64,000 nucleotides of DNA from Haloprofundus halobius. GTDB taxonomy: Archaea > Halobacteriota > Halobacteria > Halobacteriales > Haloferacaceae. The position numbers were made by a program, and so were the translations under genes. The notes beneath the pieces are model-generated. The model saw only the letters and a list, made by a program, of their open reading frames with translations, made no database searches and was not told the DNA's origin. Positions 42,963-50,662 of this stretch are shown here, in pieces. The stretch covers positions 1,488,001 through 1,552,000 of the forward strand of contig NZ_CP083666.1 of the NCBI RefSeq assembly GCF_020097835.1, given 5' to 3'. Each line of letters begins with the position of its first letter. Position 1 is the stretch's first letter.

Positions 42963-44102
42963 TCACCGAGCGTCGACGAACGCCTCGATGCGGTTCATCG
43001 CGGTCCGCAACTCGTCGAGACCCGTCGCGTAGGAGATGCGGAGATGGCCCTCGCCACCGGTTCCAAAGACGCTCCCCGGGACGACAGCCACGTCTTCCTG
43101 GCGAAGCAACTCTTCGGCGAAGCGCTCGTCGTCGCCGCCACAGTATGGGAAGGCGTAGAACGCGCCCCGAGCCTCGAAGCACTCTACACCCATCTCGTCG
43201 AACCGCGAGAGGACGAACCGGCGGCGGCGGTCGTACTGATCGCGCATCTCGACGACCGCCTCGCCGCACGACTGCAGCGCCTCCAGCGCGGCGTACTGCG
43301 CCGTCGTCGGCGCCGAGAGCATCGAGTACTGGTGGATGCGGTTCATCGCCCGAATCGCCTCCGGCGGTCCCAGCGCGTAGCCGAGACGCAGCCCCGTCAT
43401 CGCGTATGCTTTCGAGAACCCGTTGAAGACGACCGTTCGCTCACGCATACCGGGGAGCGTCGCGATGGAGGTGTGTTCACCTTCGTAGGTAAGCGCGGCG
43501 TAAATCTCGTCCGACAACACCATCAGGTCGTGTTCGACGGCGAACTCCGCCACCTCGGCGAGTTCGGAGCGACTCATCGTCGCCCCTGTGGGGTTGTTCG
43601 GATAGCAGAGCATCAACACCTCGGCGTCCTCCGCCCCGGCGTTCGCCAGGTCCTCGTAGGTGAGCGCGAAGTCGTTCTCCGGGCGCGTCGGCACGGCGAG
43701 GGGGTCGCCCCCGGCGAAGACGACGCCCGGAACGTAGGAGATGTACGACGGCTGGTGGACGGCGACGCGGTCGCCGGGGTCGACGAACGCTCGCATCGCC
43801 ACGTCGAGCGCCTCGCTCGCGCCGGTGGTCACGAGAATCTCCTCGTCGGGGTCGTAGTCGAGGTCGTAGCGCCGGACGTGGTCGGCGATCTCGGCGCGGA
43901 GCTCGCGCATGCCACGGTTCGCCGTGTACGACGTTCGGCCGCGTTCGAGCGAGTCGATGGCGGCCGTTCTGGCGGCCCACGGCGCGCTGAAGTCCGGTTC
44001 GCCGACGCCCAGCGAGATGACCTCCTCTTTCTCCTCGGCGAGTTCGAAGAAGCGCCGAATCCCCGACGGCGGGACGCGCTCGACCCGGTCGGCGATTCTC
44101 AT
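42963..44102 (-). CDS. Aspartate-type pyridoxal-phosphate aminotransferase
   Basis: The 379-residue class I aminotransferase has GVGEPDFSAPWAARTAAIDS near residue 32, YTANRGMRELRAEIADHV, TTGASEALDVAMRAFVDPGD, the pocket CYPNNPTGATMSRSE, then VLSDEIYAALTYEGEH and the PLP lysine in FNGFSKAYAMTGLRLGYALG. A C-terminal Arg for the substrate carboxylate is in LRISYATG. It exchanges amino groups between an amino acid and a 2-oxo acid. The start codon overlaps the stop of the Lrp-type gene as ATGA. In Halobacterium an aspartate aminotransferase gene (aspB3) is paired with LrpA1; this pair may be the same, which is an inference from arrangement. Confidence 0.92.
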   Translation of the reverse strand: MRIADRVERVPPSGIRRFFELAEEKEEVISLGVGEPDFSAPWAARTAAIDSLERGRTSYTANRGMRELRAEIADHVRRYDLDYDPDEEILVTTGASEALDVAMRAFVDPGDRVAVHQPSYISYVPGVVFAGGDPLAVPTRPENDFALTYEDLANAGAEDAEVLMLCYPNNPTGATMSRSELAEVAEFAVEHDLMVLSDEIYAALTYEGEHTSIATLPGMRERTVVFNGFSKAYAMTGLRLGYALGPPEAIRAMNRIHQYSMLSAPTTAQYAALEALQSCGEAVVEMRDQYDRRRRFVLSRFDEMGVECFEARGAFYAFPYCGGDDERFAEELLRQEDVAVVPGSVFGTGGEGHLRISYATGLDELRTAMNRIEAFVDAR

Positions 44103-44587
44103 GGCGAGATGGAGAGGCGGTCATCGTCGTCCTTCTCGCCGAAGGAGACGCCGCGTTCTTTGTACGTCTCCATGACGAAGTGCGTCACCGTCTGGGTCAC
44201 TTCGGGAATCGGCGCGATCTGCTCGGCGACGAATCGCGAGACGTCGTGCATCGAGTCGCCTTCGACGCTCACGGCGAAGTCGTAATCGCCGGAGATGAGC
44301 CGCAACGACGCGACCTGTGGGAACTTGGCGATTCGCTGCGAGATGTCGTCGTATCCGGTCTCCCGGTCGAGTTCGACGTTGAGTTCGATCTCGGCTTGCA
44401 CGTGTTCTTCGTCCAGTCGGCTCCAGTCCACGATGGCCTGGTAACCGCGGACGACGCCGTCGGTTTCCAACGACTCGATACACTCTTCGACGGTTTCCTC
44501 GTCGAGTCCCGTCTGTCGGGCGAGGTCGGTAGTGTCTTCGCGAGCGTTCGACAAGAGGAGTTCAAGAATCTCCCGTCTGTCGTCCAT
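44099..44587 (-). CDS. Lrp/AsnC-type regulator coupled to an aminotransferase
   Basis: The 162-residue protein has an N-terminal helix-turn-helix (REILELLLSNAREDTTDLAR, TGLDEETVEECIESLETDG) and a ligand domain (AIVDWSRLDEEHVQAEIELN to SGDYDFAVSVEGDSMHDVSR). A longer C-terminal tail (TVTHFVMETYKERGVSFGEK) is unusual for the family. Its gene overlaps the aminotransferase gene by 4 nt, so regulator and target enzyme are made together. This arrangement is that of LrpA1, which activates an aspartate aminotransferase in Halobacterium salinarum; identity is inferred. A palindromic ATATA...TATAT element lies about 55-70 nt upstream. Confidence 0.9.
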   Translation of the reverse strand: MDDRREILELLLSNAREDTTDLARQTGLDEETVEECIESLETDGVVRGYQAIVDWSRLDEEHVQAEIELNVELDRETGYDDISQRIAKFPQVASLRLISGDYDFAVSVEGDSMHDVSRFVAEQIAPIPEVTQTVTHFVMETYKERGVSFGEKDDDDRLSISP

Positions 44588-44638
44588 AGGCCTCCGTTAT
44601 CGGCGTCGGTCAAAGGGTTTGCCCACGACGCAATGAAC

Positions 44639-44655
44639 GATATACCGATATATGG
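44639..44655. promoter_or_regulatory. AT-rich near-palindrome GATATACCGATATATGG upstream of the Lrp gene
   Basis: It contains ATATACCGATATAT, with 5-nt arms around ACCG-type centre, in GC-rich DNA. It lies about 52-68 nt before the start codon of the Lrp-type gene, beyond the probable TATA (CCCTTTGACC), so an upstream regulator-binding site is a fair guess. Confidence 0.4.
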
Positions 44656-44794
44656 AATGCGCTCGTTGCCTCTCGAACTCGGTCGAGTCGACTCCCCGTC
44701 CTCCTCGATGCTCCCTCGGTCGTAATCGGAGTTCGTCGACCGAGTTCTGACTCCTTCGTCACCTCTATGCGCCAAGATTTACTATACGAAGGCG

Positions 44795-45435
44795 ATGCAC
44801 ACACCTGACGGATTTCTCCATCCCTGGATGGCAGGTGCGTTTCTCGAACTCTCCGGAGTCGTACTGACGTACGCTGCGCACCGCTCGCGCGCGCAACTCA
44901 CCGAACACCGGATTCGACTGTTCGGCGTCGTCGCGGGGGCGGTGTTCGCCGCGCAGATGCTCAACTGGCCCATTCCCGGCGGAACGAGTGCTCACTTCGT
45001 GGGTGGCGCGTTCGCGGCGGTCGTCCTCGGCCCGCATCTCGGCGCGCACTCGCGGTCGGCATCGCCGTCGCCGTGCAGGCGTTCGTCTTCGGCGACGGCG
45101 GCATGCTCGCCGTCGGGGCGAACGTCTGGAACATGGCTATCGTCGAAGCCTACGTCGGCTACGGCGTCTACCGACTGCTCGCGCCGCGAAGTGAGTCGCT
45201 CGCGATGGTCGTCGGTGGCTGGGTCGGTATCGCCGCCGCGGCCGCGTCCGCGAGCGTCCAGATGGGACTCTCACCCGCGTTCGGTGGCGAACTGCTCGCG
45301 GTCATGACGGTGATGGTGGCCGGTCACGCCGCTCTCGGCGTCGGTGAAGGCGTGCTCACCCTCGTCGGTGTGCGGTTGCTCAACCGCGCCGGTGTCGAGC
45401 GGGAGACCGTCCTCACGGGAGGAGTTCGAGCGTGA
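44795..45435 (+). pseudogene. cbiM: cbiM-like cobalt transport permease gene with a frameshift
   Basis: CbiM is the substrate-specific membrane part of energy-coupling-factor cobalt or nickel transporters. The frame from the ATG starts MHTPDGFLHPWMAGAFLELS, the exact family start with the metal-binding amino-terminal His. It reaches GPHLGA, then continues out of frame. In the +1-shifted frame the expected continuation RALAVGIAVAVQAFVFGDGG, LAVGANVWNMAIVEAYVGYG and FGGELLAVMTVMVAGHAALG follows. One base is missing near 45055-45060; with it the gene would be 214 codons. The stop overlaps the next start as GTGA. The break may be true decay or a sequencing error. Confidence 0.82.
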
Positions 45436-45737
45436 GCGCGGAGTCGTTGCGGCACTCCGAGTGGCAAAGGCGCTCGCTCGTCGGGCTGTTCGGACTCGCC
45501 GTGCTCGCGCCCGCCTTCGGGTGGGCAGCGTCGAAAACTGGCTACGCCGAACCGATGGAGAACGCGGCGGAGGCGGTCGGTGCCGCATCCGCGCCGACGA
45601 CCGCGAGTATCCTGTCGGGGTACACGCTCCCGGGAGCGGGTCCGCACGTCGGAACCTTCGGCGCGGCGCTCCTCGGCACTACGCTGACGCTCGGACTCGC
45701 GGTCGGATTCGCCCGCCTGCTGGCGAAAACGGAGTGA
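45432..45737 (+). CDS. PDGLE-domain membrane protein (CbiN-like partner)
   Basis: The 101-residue protein starts at a GTG that overlaps the stop of the cbiM-like gene. It has one hydrophobic segment near the start (LVGLFGLAVLAPAFGWAA), an extracellular-like loop with YAEPMENAAEAVGAASAPTT and SGYTLPGAGPHVGTF, and a second segment (LLGTTLTLGLAVGFARLLA). This is the PDGLE/CbiN pattern of an accessory subunit that works with CbiM. It was made with CbiM in this operon, but no cbiQ or cbiO (ATPase) gene follows. The start/stop overlap and intact frame show it is still selected or only recently orphaned. Confidence 0.8.
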   Translation: MSAESLRHSEWQRRSLVGLFGLAVLAPAFGWAASKTGYAEPMENAAEAVGAASAPTTASILSGYTLPGAGPHVGTFGAALLGTTLTLGLAVGFARLLAKTE

Positions 45738-45773
45738 ACGGCGGGTCGAAGCAGTTCACCGACACGCGGTCGG

Positions 45774-45842
45774 TTGTCGATCGTTTTCGATCGTTTTCGA
45801 CCATTGTCGACCATTGTCGGTCGATTGCCGGACGGTTGCCGG
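45774..45842. repeat. Degenerate 10-nt tandem repeat
   Basis: Consecutive 10-nt units read TCGTTTTCGA twice, CCATTGTCGA and CCATTGTCGG, then TCGATTGCCG and GACGGTTGCC. The 10-nt period fits one DNA turn. It follows the orphan cbiN-like gene and precedes the MmgE/PrpD gene; it does not overlap a credible protein. Confidence 0.6.
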
Positions 45843-45968
45843 TTCGGACCCCGTCGTCTCCGAGACCGACTCCGAAGCGAGACAGACCCCGTCGCGAATC
45901 GGTCACGCGCGGAGGTAGTCCGCAACAGTCGGAACACCGCTTTTCACCGGATTCGTGGTAGTCGCCGT

Positions 45969-47315
45969 ATGACGACCACGGCCGAACTCGTCGACTTCGC
46001 GCTCGACTTATCGTACGACGACCTCTCCGAGGAGACGCGAGACGCGCTGAAACGCCGCATTCTCGACTCCGTCGGTATCGCCGTCGGCGCGATGGGTTCC
46101 GAGACCACCGAGAAGATTCGAAGGACCGTCGAGTCGATGAACGACGACGGGGGGTGTCGCCTCTGGGGGAGCGACCGGTACGCGTCGCCACCGGACGCGG
46201 CGATGCTGAACACGGCGCTCGTCCGGTATCTCGACTACATGGACTCGTATCTCGCCCCCGGTGAGACGCCGCACCCGAGCGACAACATCGCCGCCGTACT
46301 GGCGTGCGGCGAACTCGCCGATGCGTCGGGCGAGGAACTGTTGACCGCTATCGGCGTCTCCTACGAGGTCCAAGGCGCACTTGGCTACACCGCCCCGGTT
46401 CGCGCCAGAGGATGGGACCACGTCACGCACACGGTGATTTCGGCCGCCGCAGGCGCGGCGAAGATCCTCGGCCTGGAACGCGAGCAGTTCCGAAACGCCA
46501 TCGGCATCGCCGCGACGGCGCACAACGCGCTCCGGGTGACGCGCACCGGCGGGATCAACGAGTGGAAAGGCGTCGCCTCGGCCAACGCCGCGCGCAACGC
46601 CGTCTACTCGGTACTCCTCGCGCGCGACGGTCTCGAAGGACCGGTCGACGTGTTCGAGGGACAGAAGGGCTGGAAGCAGGTCATTTCGGGCGAGTTCGAG
46701 GTGGAGTACACGCCCGCCGAGCGCGTCCACGACGTGATGGCCAAGAAGTACGTCGCCGAGACGTACGCGCAGTCGGCCATCGAGGCCGTTGTCGAACTCA
46801 CCGCGGTGGAGGATATCGACCCGACCGACATCGACGCCATCCGTCTCGACACGTTCGCCGGGGCGAAACTCATCATCGGCGGCGGCGAAGGGAGTCGCTA
46901 CGAGGTCGAGCGGAAAGCGCAAGCCGACCACTCGTTACCGTATATGCTCGCCGTCGCCGCTCTCGACGGCGAGGTGACCACGGCGCAGTACACACCCGAG
47001 CGAATCGGGGAAGGCGACGTACAGCGCCTGTTGCAGCGGGTCGAAGTCCGGGAGGACCCCGAACTCACCGACCGGTTCGAGACGGGCGAGATGCCCGCAG
47101 TCGTCGAACTCGACGTCGGCGACGAGACGTACCGAATCGAGAGAGACGAGTTCCCCGGTCACCCGAACGACCCGATGCTGTGGGCGCAGGTGACAGAGAA
47201 GTTCGAGACGATGACGCGCGAACGATACGAGGCGGACCACCGTCAGCGTATCGTCGAGACGGTTCGGACGCTGGAGGACGCCGACGCAGCCGAACTCGTC
47301 TCGCTTCTCGACTGA
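45969..47315 (+). CDS. MmgE/PrpD family protein
   Basis: The family includes 2-methylcitrate dehydratase and cis-aconitate decarboxylase. The 448-residue protein has ALKRRILDSVGIAVGAMGS near the start. DYMDSYLAPGETPHPSDNIA (substrate-site Asp and His), YEVQGALGYTAPVRARGWDH and HTVISAAAGAAKILGL follow, then FEGQKGWKQVISGEF and HPNDPMLWAQVTEKF near the end. These match dehydratase members. No prpB or prpC is beside it, so a dehydratase acting on methylcitrate or another hydroxy-acid is possible but unproven. The ATG at 45969 is used because upstream in-frame codons are in the repeat. Confidence 0.9.
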   Translation: MTTTAELVDFALDLSYDDLSEETRDALKRRILDSVGIAVGAMGSETTEKIRRTVESMNDDGGCRLWGSDRYASPPDAAMLNTALVRYLDYMDSYLAPGETPHPSDNIAAVLACGELADASGEELLTAIGVSYEVQGALGYTAPVRARGWDHVTHTVISAAAGAAKILGLEREQFRNAIGIAATAHNALRVTRTGGINEWKGVASANAARNAVYSVLLARDGLEGPVDVFEGQKGWKQVISGEFEVEYTPAERVHDVMAKKYVAETYAQSAIEAVVELTAVEDIDPTDIDAIRLDTFAGAKLIIGGGEGSRYEVERKAQADHSLPYMLAVAALDGEVTTAQYTPERIGEGDVQRLLQRVEVREDPELTDRFETGEMPAVVELDVGDETYRIERDEFPGHPNDPMLWAQVTEKFETMTRERYEADHRQRIVETVRTLEDADAAELVSLLD

Positions 47316-47402
47316 CGCGGACGGACGACTCTGGCGACGGCGGCGCACTCGCGCGCTGAGGCTATCTCCGCGCACGACCTACTTCCAAGATAGTGGTACA
47401 CC

Positions 47403-47906
47403 ATGTCACAGGCATACCCCTTTCGGATGCCGACCGAGACAGGCTCACGGGTCTGGACCGCGTCGGTGCTGGCGGGCCTCGTCGCCGGAATCGCGATGGG
47501 GCTCGTCATGCAGTTCGTCATGAACGCCATGCCCCTCATCGGGGCGTTGATCGGACAACCGACCGTCGTCGGCGGGTGGGTTCTCCACCTCGTCATCAGC
47601 GTCGTCTTCGCGCTGGCGTTCGCGGCGATAGTCACGCGAACGTCGCTGTCGCGCTACGGTCGAACGACCCTCGGGATGGTCGGACTCGGACTCGCCTACG
47701 GCGCGGTTCTCACCGTCGTCGCCGGGTGGTTCGCGCTGCCCATCTGGGCGAACGCAGTCGGTGCAGGGCCGCTCCCCGTTCCCCTGCTGATACCGATGGG
47801 CGTGGTCACGCACCTGCTCTACGGAGCCGTCCTCGGCGGCGTCTACGCGTACGCTCGGGGAACGACTGAGTCGACGCCGACGGAAGAAGCGGAGATCCCG
47901 GCCTGA
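47403..47906 (+). CDS. Four-helix membrane protein, unknown function
   Basis: The 167-residue protein has a short polar start (MSQAYPFRMPTETGSRVW), then four hydrophobic stretches, including VLAGLVAGIAMGLVMQFVMN, VGGWVLHLVISVVFALAFAA, GMVGLGLAYGAVLTVVAGWF and PLLIPMGVVTHLLYGAVLGG. The end ESTPTEEAEIPA is acidic. The Gly-rich helices and the AIWAN-like segment resemble small haloarchaeal proteins often mislabelled as histidine kinase; I see no kinase motif. It is probably a stand-alone gene between MmgE/PrpD and ComA. Confidence 0.65.
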   Translation: MSQAYPFRMPTETGSRVWTASVLAGLVAGIAMGLVMQFVMNAMPLIGALIGQPTVVGGWVLHLVISVVFALAFAAIVTRTSLSRYGRTTLGMVGLGLAYGAVLTVVAGWFALPIWANAVGAGPLPVPLLIPMGVVTHLLYGAVLGGVYAYARGTTESTPTEEAEIPA

Positions 47907-47996
47907 GCGACGGCCTCTCTTTTCTCCACGCGACTGAACCGATTCCTAACACGACTGAACCGCTAAGTCGCCGTCTCTGGTTCGTCTCCACGGACC

Positions 47997-48833
47997 ATGA
48001 GCGACCGAGCATTCGACTTCCTTACCCGAAACGACCGCCCCGAGAAACCGCGCGAGCGAGGTATCACCGAGATTCGCGGGCCGTACTACGACCCGATGGG
48101 GAAACGCGAACTGCGCGACATCCTCGAAACCGTCGGCCGATACGTCGATATCTACAAGTTCTCCGGCGGGTCGTTCGCGTTGATGGACGAGGAACCGCTT
48201 CGAGAGCTCATCGACACCTGCCACGAGTTCGACGTGGAGGTGTCCACCGGCGGGTTTATCGAGCGCGTCCTCGTACGCGACCAGGGGCACGTCGACGACT
48301 ACCTCGCCGCCGCCGAGGAGTACGGGTTCGACATCGTCGAAATCTCGTCGGGGTTCCTCGCCATCGACGCCGACGACCTGGTCGCGCTGACCGAGCGCGT
48401 CCAAGAGTACGACATGAAGGCAAAACCCGAGGTGAACGTCCAGTTCGGCGCGGGCGGTGCGTCGAGCGTCGAGGCACTGGAGGAGGAGGGCGCAATCGAC
48501 CCCCAGCAGGCCGTCGACGAGGCGAACCGCCACCTCGACGCGGGCGCGTACAAGGTGATGGTCGAATCCGAGGGAATTACCGAACGCGTCCACGACTGGC
48601 GAACCGACGTCGCGTTCGCCATCGCCGAGGGCGTCGGCATCGAGAACTGCGTCTTCGAGGCGGCCGACCCCCCTGTTTTCGAGTGGTACGTCAAGAACTT
48701 CGGACCGAACGTCAACCTGTTCGTCGACAACTCCCAGATCGTCGAGTTGGAGTGCATGCGCTCGGGACTCTGGGGGAAGAAGGGGACGTGGGGACGTATC
48801 GCGTCGTACGCCGGGCCGGACGCCGACGAGTAG
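47997..48833 (+). CDS. comA: Phosphosulfolactate synthase (ComA) homologue
   Basis: ComA adds sulfite to phosphoenolpyruvate, giving phosphosulfolactate, the first step toward coenzyme M in methanogens. The 278-residue protein is a TIM barrel with ITEIRGPYYDPMGKRELRDI near the start, VDIYKFSGGSFALMDEEPLR, VSTGGFIERVLVRDQGHVDD, FDIVEISSGFLAIDADDLVA and MKAKPEVNVQFGAGGASSVE. FGPNVNLFVDNSQIVELECM comes near the end. The match is strong. Haloarchaea do not make methane, so the product may feed sulfolactate or another sulfonate. No comB, comC or comDE is present here. A weak TATA (CGCTAAGT) lies about 30 nt before the ATG. Confidence 0.9.
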   Translation: MSDRAFDFLTRNDRPEKPRERGITEIRGPYYDPMGKRELRDILETVGRYVDIYKFSGGSFALMDEEPLRELIDTCHEFDVEVSTGGFIERVLVRDQGHVDDYLAAAEEYGFDIVEISSGFLAIDADDLVALTERVQEYDMKAKPEVNVQFGAGGASSVEALEEEGAIDPQQAVDEANRHLDAGAYKVMVESEGITERVHDWRTDVAFAIAEGVGIENCVFEAADPPVFEWYVKNFGPNVNLFVDNSQIVELECMRSGLWGKKGTWGRIASYAGPDADE

Positions 48834-48910
48834 CCGTCGGACCGACGGTTCTCGGACCGGCAAGTCTCGAACCGGCGGGTCTGTGACCGACAGTTCGGCG
48901 AGGGAACCGT

Positions 48911-49105
48911 TCAGGCGACCCAGCCGTCGACGACGAGTTCACCGACCTGTTGTTCCCAGTCGTCGAACTCGACCGAACAGTACGGGCTCCGCGAGAGATG
49001 GGTCGGAAACGTCTCGACGCCGCCGTCGAGCGCCGAGAGACAGAACGGGCAGCGGGACGGGTCCTCCCACGCGTGGGTGAGATGCGAGATGTGAGGCGCG
49101 TGCAC
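48911..49105 (-). CDS. Small CxxC/His protein, unknown function
   Basis: The 64-residue protein contains SRCPFCLSALDGGVETFPTH then LSRSPYCSVEF, which gives one CxxC pair with a following His and Cys at zinc-finger-like spacing. The start is GTG at 49105 (VHAPHISHLTHAWEDP). It could be a zinc-binding adaptor. I do not recognise a family. It is divergent from the EamA-type gene by 83 nt, and the shared upstream region carries the 14-nt direct repeat. Short length makes the call moderate. Confidence 0.55.
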   Translation of the reverse strand: MHAPHISHLTHAWEDPSRCPFCLSALDGGVETFPTHLSRSPYCSVEFDDWEQQVGELVVDGWVA

Positions 49106-49130
49106 AGATCCGAGATGACCGCGGGGGGTA

Positions 49131-49172
49131 GTTATACCCCGACGGTTCGCATCGAAACGTTATACCCCGACG
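49131..49172. promoter_or_regulatory. 14-nt direct repeat GTTATACCCCGACG with 28-nt period
   Basis: Exact copies start at 49131 and 49159. The second includes TTATAC about 28 nt before the ATG at 49189, so it overlaps the probable TATA of the EamA-type gene. A tandem site at a promoter suggests a dimeric regulator or a doubled core promoter. Confidence 0.6.
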
Positions 49173-49188
49173 AGTGACCCCACTCTAC

Positions 49189-49614
49189 ATGAACTATCTG
49201 CCGTGGGCACTCTTGGCGCTCGTCACCTACACGCTGGTCGCGCCGCTGATGAACTTCGCGACGACCGGCAACTCGGCGGTGCCGAGCAACGTCGCGACGC
49301 TGATGTCGAACACGATTCTCGTCCTCGTCACGCTCGGACTCGTCGCGTTCACCGACGAGAACGCGGTGAGCTACATCGCGCACCCGAAGTCGCCGTACGT
49401 CTATATCGCCGGTCTCTGTCTCTCCATCGGCATTCTCTCGTACTACCGAGCGCTCTCACTCGGCGACGTGAGCGTCGTCACCCCCGTCTTCGGTATGTTC
49501 CTCGTGACGAGTTCGGTCCTCGGAATGCTCTTTCTGAACGAGTCGGTCACCGCGCGCAAGGTCGCCGGAATCCTGCTCGCCGTCGTCGCCGTCTACCTCG
49601 TCTCCGTCGAGTGA
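49189..49614 (+). CDS. Half-size EamA/DMT-type transporter
   Basis: The 141-residue protein begins MNYLPWALLALVTYTLVAPL and has four or five hydrophobic segments, including VATLMSNTILVLVTLGLVAF and YVYIAGLCLSIGILSYYRAL. The final pair is VSVVTPVFGMFLVTSSVLGM and VTARKVAGILLAVVAVYLVS. The motif RALSLGDVSVVTPVF is typical of EamA repeats in drug/metabolite transporters. Because it is one repeat only, it would act as a dimer. Its ligand is unknown. The ATG at 49189 is preferred to a GTG at 49174 because a TATA lies about 28 nt upstream. A 14-nt direct repeat covers that promoter. Confidence 0.8.
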   Translation: MNYLPWALLALVTYTLVAPLMNFATTGNSAVPSNVATLMSNTILVLVTLGLVAFTDENAVSYIAHPKSPYVYIAGLCLSIGILSYYRALSLGDVSVVTPVFGMFLVTSSVLGMLFLNESVTARKVAGILLAVVAVYLVSVE

Positions 49615-49769
49615 GTCCGCTCGGCGCACTCCGTCGGCGGTGCGGAACTGCGCTCCTCCCCATCCGTGCATACGTCAGTAAGGATACCTCCCAATATATC
49701 TGGAAAGGTATACAGAAATACAGGAGGCTATCCACGGAGATGCGGCCGAGCGAACCCGCTCACGGAGCG

Positions 49770-50207
49770 CTACTGCTCCGCGCGGATCGATTCGAGCGTT
49801 CCCCGAGCGTTCTCGACGGCGGTCTCGCGTTTGGCCGGATACGCTTCGACCTTCGCGCGGAGCGTGATTCCCTCGCCGAGTCGCACGTCGCCTTTGAACG
49901 CCGCCTGCTTGTCGAGGCGGACGAAGAAGGAGCAGTTGTCGTCGACCCTGTCATCGAGTTCCGCGAGGAGGCGGTCGAGTTCGTCGAGTTCGCTCAGTCG
50001 CGAGAGCACGTGTCGAAGGTCGTCAGCCTTCTCGACGCGCGTCGAGAGGATGACGATTCGGTCGCCGTGGTAACCCGTGTTCTCGACACGCTCCAACTCG
50101 AACTCCTCGGGGAGAAACGTCCGAAGCGCCTCCTCCACCCGCTTCTCGTCTTCGGTCGCGTAGCAGAAACTCCGCAGGTCGATGTAGTGAAACGGAACGC
50201 TCGCCAT
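49770..50207 (-). CDS. RNA-binding protein, COG1325-like (L5-type fold)
   Basis: The 145-residue protein starts MASVPFHYIDLRSFCYATED, the opening of an archaeal family predicted to bind RNA with an L5-like fold and linked by context to the exosome in some archaea. Next come KRVEEALRTFLPEEFELERV, NTGYHGDRIVILSTRVEKAD and LDDRVDDNCSFFVRLDKQAA. The KLDKQ-type strand and the end GEGITLRAKVEAYPAKRE are shared features. It is cytoplasmic and has no membrane segment. The gene converges with the EamA-type gene and lies downstream of a small DUF1918-type gene on the same strand. The exact RNA target is unknown. Confidence 0.78.
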   Translation of the reverse strand: MASVPFHYIDLRSFCYATEDEKRVEEALRTFLPEEFELERVENTGYHGDRIVILSTRVEKADDLRHVLSRLSELDELDRLLAELDDRVDDNCSFFVRLDKQAAFKGDVRLGEGITLRAKVEAYPAKRETAVENARGTLESIRAEQ

Positions 50208-50240
50208 GGTCACGATAGGCGGAGCGAAGGGAAAAAAGCC

Positions 50241-50438
50241 CTACTCCTCGGTCTCGTCGTCGTCCGCGGCCTCCAGGGCGTCGGCCGGAACGCCGGTCTC
50301 CTGTCCGTCCTCGAAGCTCACCGTGTACGTCGCCTCGCCGAACATCGTCTCCATCACCTGCGTGACGGTGCCGACTTCCTCGTCGAACTCGCTGTGCTTG
50401 TCGTGGAACACGACGCGGTCGTCTTTCTCGAAGCTCAT
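50241..50438 (-). CDS. DUF1918-like small protein (SH3-like)
   Basis: A 65-residue cytoplasmic protein starting MSFEKDDRVVFHDKHSEFDE. It has an SH3-like beta pattern: VGTVTQVMETMFGEATYTVS then FEDGQETGVPADALEAADDD. The end is acidic. The match to DUF1918-type small proteins is moderate. It lies 33 nt upstream of the RNA-binding protein gene on the same strand, perhaps cotranscribed. No catalytic residues are visible, so it may be a binding module for a nucleic acid or small ligand. Confidence 0.7.
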   Translation of the reverse strand: MSFEKDDRVVFHDKHSEFDEEVGTVTQVMETMFGEATYTVSFEDGQETGVPADALEAADDDETEE

Positions 50439-50662
50439 ACGACCTGTTCCCGTCGATGGCGTAAAAGGACGGTGGTTCGACGTGCCGCCGGGACGCGTTT
50501 CGATGCCGTCGACCCGGCGTCTGGTGACACCGAGTCGGAGTTCGACGCTGACGATTCGACGCACTCGCGAACGTCGAAGCCTTATTTTTCCCGGAGTCGC
50601 AATCTTCTCGCGATGATTCACCGGCACCGTGCGGGGAGCGACACGCTCTGGCACGCGCTCCG

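Noticed and set aside
45774-45968. 65-residue N-terminal extension of the MmgE/PrpD protein
   Set aside because: It would be encoded by the 10-nt repeat and an Arg/Ser-rich stretch; the internal ATG at 45969 gives the usual family start.
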